Shown: positions 55,224 to 56,106 of the stretch, in pieces
Position numbering within the stretch: position 1 is the stretch's first letter
Layout of the letters: every line of letters begins with the position of its first letter
Source: an uncultured Rhodospirillales bacterium
GTDB lineage: Bacteria > Pseudomonadota > Alphaproteobacteria > Acetobacterales > Acetobacteraceae
NCBI GenBank assembly: GCA_903865895.1
Contig: CAIPLM010000231.1
Span: 1-56,106 of the forward strand
Direction of reading: 5' to 3'
Length of the DNA stretch: 56,106 bases
Program-made: the position numbers and the translations under genes
Notes under the pieces: model-generated
What the model was told of the DNA's origin: nothing
Database searches by the model: none
What the model saw: only the letters and a program-made list of their open reading frames with translations

Positions 55224-55976
55224 ATGGCTCTGACCCCCGAACAGGAAGCGCTCAAACAGGCCTACATCAAGGCCCGCGGCTACTGGGTGGACTGGACCGA
55301 AGGCATCCTGCGCTTCAGCCCTGGCTTCCTCGATCTCTACGCCCGCTACGGCGGCTACCCCGCCGCCAACGGCCCGCTCTCGTCCCTGATGTGCGAGCTG
55401 ATCTACGTCGCGCTTGATGCCTCCTCCACCCACCTCTTCGAGTCCGGCCTGGTGCTCCACATGCGCTACGCCATGCGCCACGGCGCCACCCCCGCGCAGG
55501 TGATGGAAGTGCTCGCCATGGCCACCGCCCAAGGCCTCGGCGGCACTCGCGTCGGCATCGATATCCTCGCCGAGGAACTCGCCGCCGCCGGCCGCGCCGC
55601 CGCCGAACCCACCCTCTCCGCCGAACAACTCGACCTCAAATCCCGCTGGACCGACCGCTTCGGCGCTTGGCCGCGCTACGCCGATGCCCTGCTCCGCATG
55701 GACCCCGGCTACCTCGCCCTCGTCCTGGAACTCCACGCCTACGCCGACCCCGACGACAAACTCAGCGAAACCGACCGCACCCTCATCGGCATCGCCCTCG
55801 ACGCCTGCTTCACCGGCCTCAACCCCGACGCCCTCCGCGACCGCATCCGCCGCGCCATCGCGCTCGGGATCGACCCGCAAGCCATCCTGCAAACCCTGCA
55901 AATGACCGCCCATCTCGGCGTCCACGCCTGCGCCCTCGGCGTCCCCGCCCTCATGAAAATCGTCGACGGCACTTGA
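55224..55976 (+). CDS. Carboxymuconolactone decarboxylase-like (AhpD fold) double-domain protein
   Basis: 250 residues with two tandem CMD/AhpD-like repeats (about residues 35-115 and 150-245). The first repeat keeps the helix pair and the His of the family motif (FESGLVLHMRYAMRHGATPAQVMEVL). The CxxC of AhpD-type peroxidase partners is absent in both repeats, so a redox role is unlikely. Last gene of the operon. It may be a decarboxylase, hydrolase or lactonase-like step; the function is not known. Confidence 0.88.
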   Translation: MALTPEQEALKQAYIKARGYWVDWTEGILRFSPGFLDLYARYGGYPAANGPLSSLMCELIYVALDASSTHLFESGLVLHMRYAMRHGATPAQVMEVLAMATAQGLGGTRVGIDILAEELAAAGRAAAEPTLSAEQLDLKSRWTDRFGAWPRYADALLRMDPGYLALVLELHAYADPDDKLSETDRTLIGIALDACFTGLNPDALRDRIRRAIALGIDPQAILQTLQMTAHLGVHACALGVPALMKIVDGT

Positions 55977-56014
55977 GCCGGGGCGCGCCCGGCGGGGTGC
56001 GGCGGAGGGAAAGG

Positions 56015-56063
56015 CGAGGGGGCTCCGCCCCCCTCGACCCCCGGCCAGGGGCCGAGCCCCTGG
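56015..56063. repeat. Two adjacent GC-rich hairpins after the catabolic operon
   Basis: CGAGGGGG (56015-56022) pairs with CCCCCTCG (56029-56036), then CCAGGGGC (56045-56052) pairs with GCCCCTGG (56056-56063) around CGA. They have no U-tracts. They may mark the operon end or be a dispersed palindromic repeat; the single hairpin at 30,464 has a similar G-run/C-run build. Confidence 0.5.
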
Positions 56064-56106
56064 ACCTCATGCATTAAGGCAGGTGCGATATGAGAGAGGG
56101 GGCCAA

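Noticed and set aside
56090-56106. ATG near the right edge of the window
   Set aside because: Only five codons are visible; no ribosome-binding site good enough to call a gene start.
1-56106. tRNA/rRNA genes, CRISPR arrays, insertion sequences, prophage or toxin-antitoxin genes
   Set aside because: None recognised on either strand by reading; no spaced direct repeats, transposase or integrase motifs, or cloverleaf-like segments were found.

Overview
This is a high-GC alphaproteobacterial chromosome segment, most likely from Acetobacteraceae/Rhodospirillales. The call rests on the alphaproteobacterial style of the ribosomal proteins, an ATP12-family F1-ATPase chaperone, a GTTC-N7-GTTC LexA-type box and strong G/C third-position bias. 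I cannot name genus or species. No IS element, prophage, CRISPR array, tRNA or rRNA is visible.

Region 1 (1-20,870) is the rpoC / str / S10 / spc / alpha supercluster: rpoC (5' end outside the window), a terminator, then rpsL-rpsG-tuf-rpsJ-rplC-rplD-rplW-rplB-rpsS-rplV-rpsC-rplP-rpmC-rpsQ-rplN-rplX-rplE-rpsN-rpsH-rplF-rplR-rpsE-rpmD-rplO-secY-adk, a clear internal promoter, and rpsM-rpsK-rpoA-rplQ ending in a perfect bidirectional terminator. Oddities: no fusA between rpsG and tuf, an N-terminally extended L5, an Asn at the usual PrmB glutamine of L3, and strong stem-loops ahead of rpsL, rpsJ and secY.

Region 2 (20,889-30,465) holds a very glycine-rich, collagen-like, RTX-like secreted protein on the minus strand. 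A good sigma70 promoter carrying a LexA-type SOS box comes next, reading into an unrecognised 142-residue protein with a hydrophobic N-terminal segment and then rarA. Behind these lie a RluC/D-type pseudouridine synthase, a large AsmA protein, the ATP12-family chaperone and an MFS exporter.

Region 3 (30,501-37,851) has a second MFS protein and a D-aminopeptidase with its catalytic residues intact (minus strand). Divergent from these runs an SDR / SnoaL-like / peptide-type substrate-binding protein operon, followed by another peptide-type binding protein on the minus strand.

Region 4 (38,030-46,604) looks like a sugar-acid uptake and catabolism unit. An IclR regulator and an orphan PBP1-type binding protein face an SMP-30 lactonase, an enolase-superfamily dehydratase, a Tat-type SBP_bac_5 binding protein, two DppB/DppC-type permeases and an EamA exporter. 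No ATPase subunit is in the window.

Region 5 (46,605-55,976) has a CPA1 antiporter and a LysR regulator. Divergent from LysR is a seven-gene catabolic operon: luciferase-like monooxygenase, orphan binding protein, enoyl-CoA hydratase-like protein, a large/small acyl-CoA dehydrogenase pair, SDR and a double carboxymuconolactone-decarboxylase-like protein. Together these suggest uptake and CoA-dependent degradation of an unknown alicyclic, terpenoid or similar compound. GC-rich hairpins close the window.
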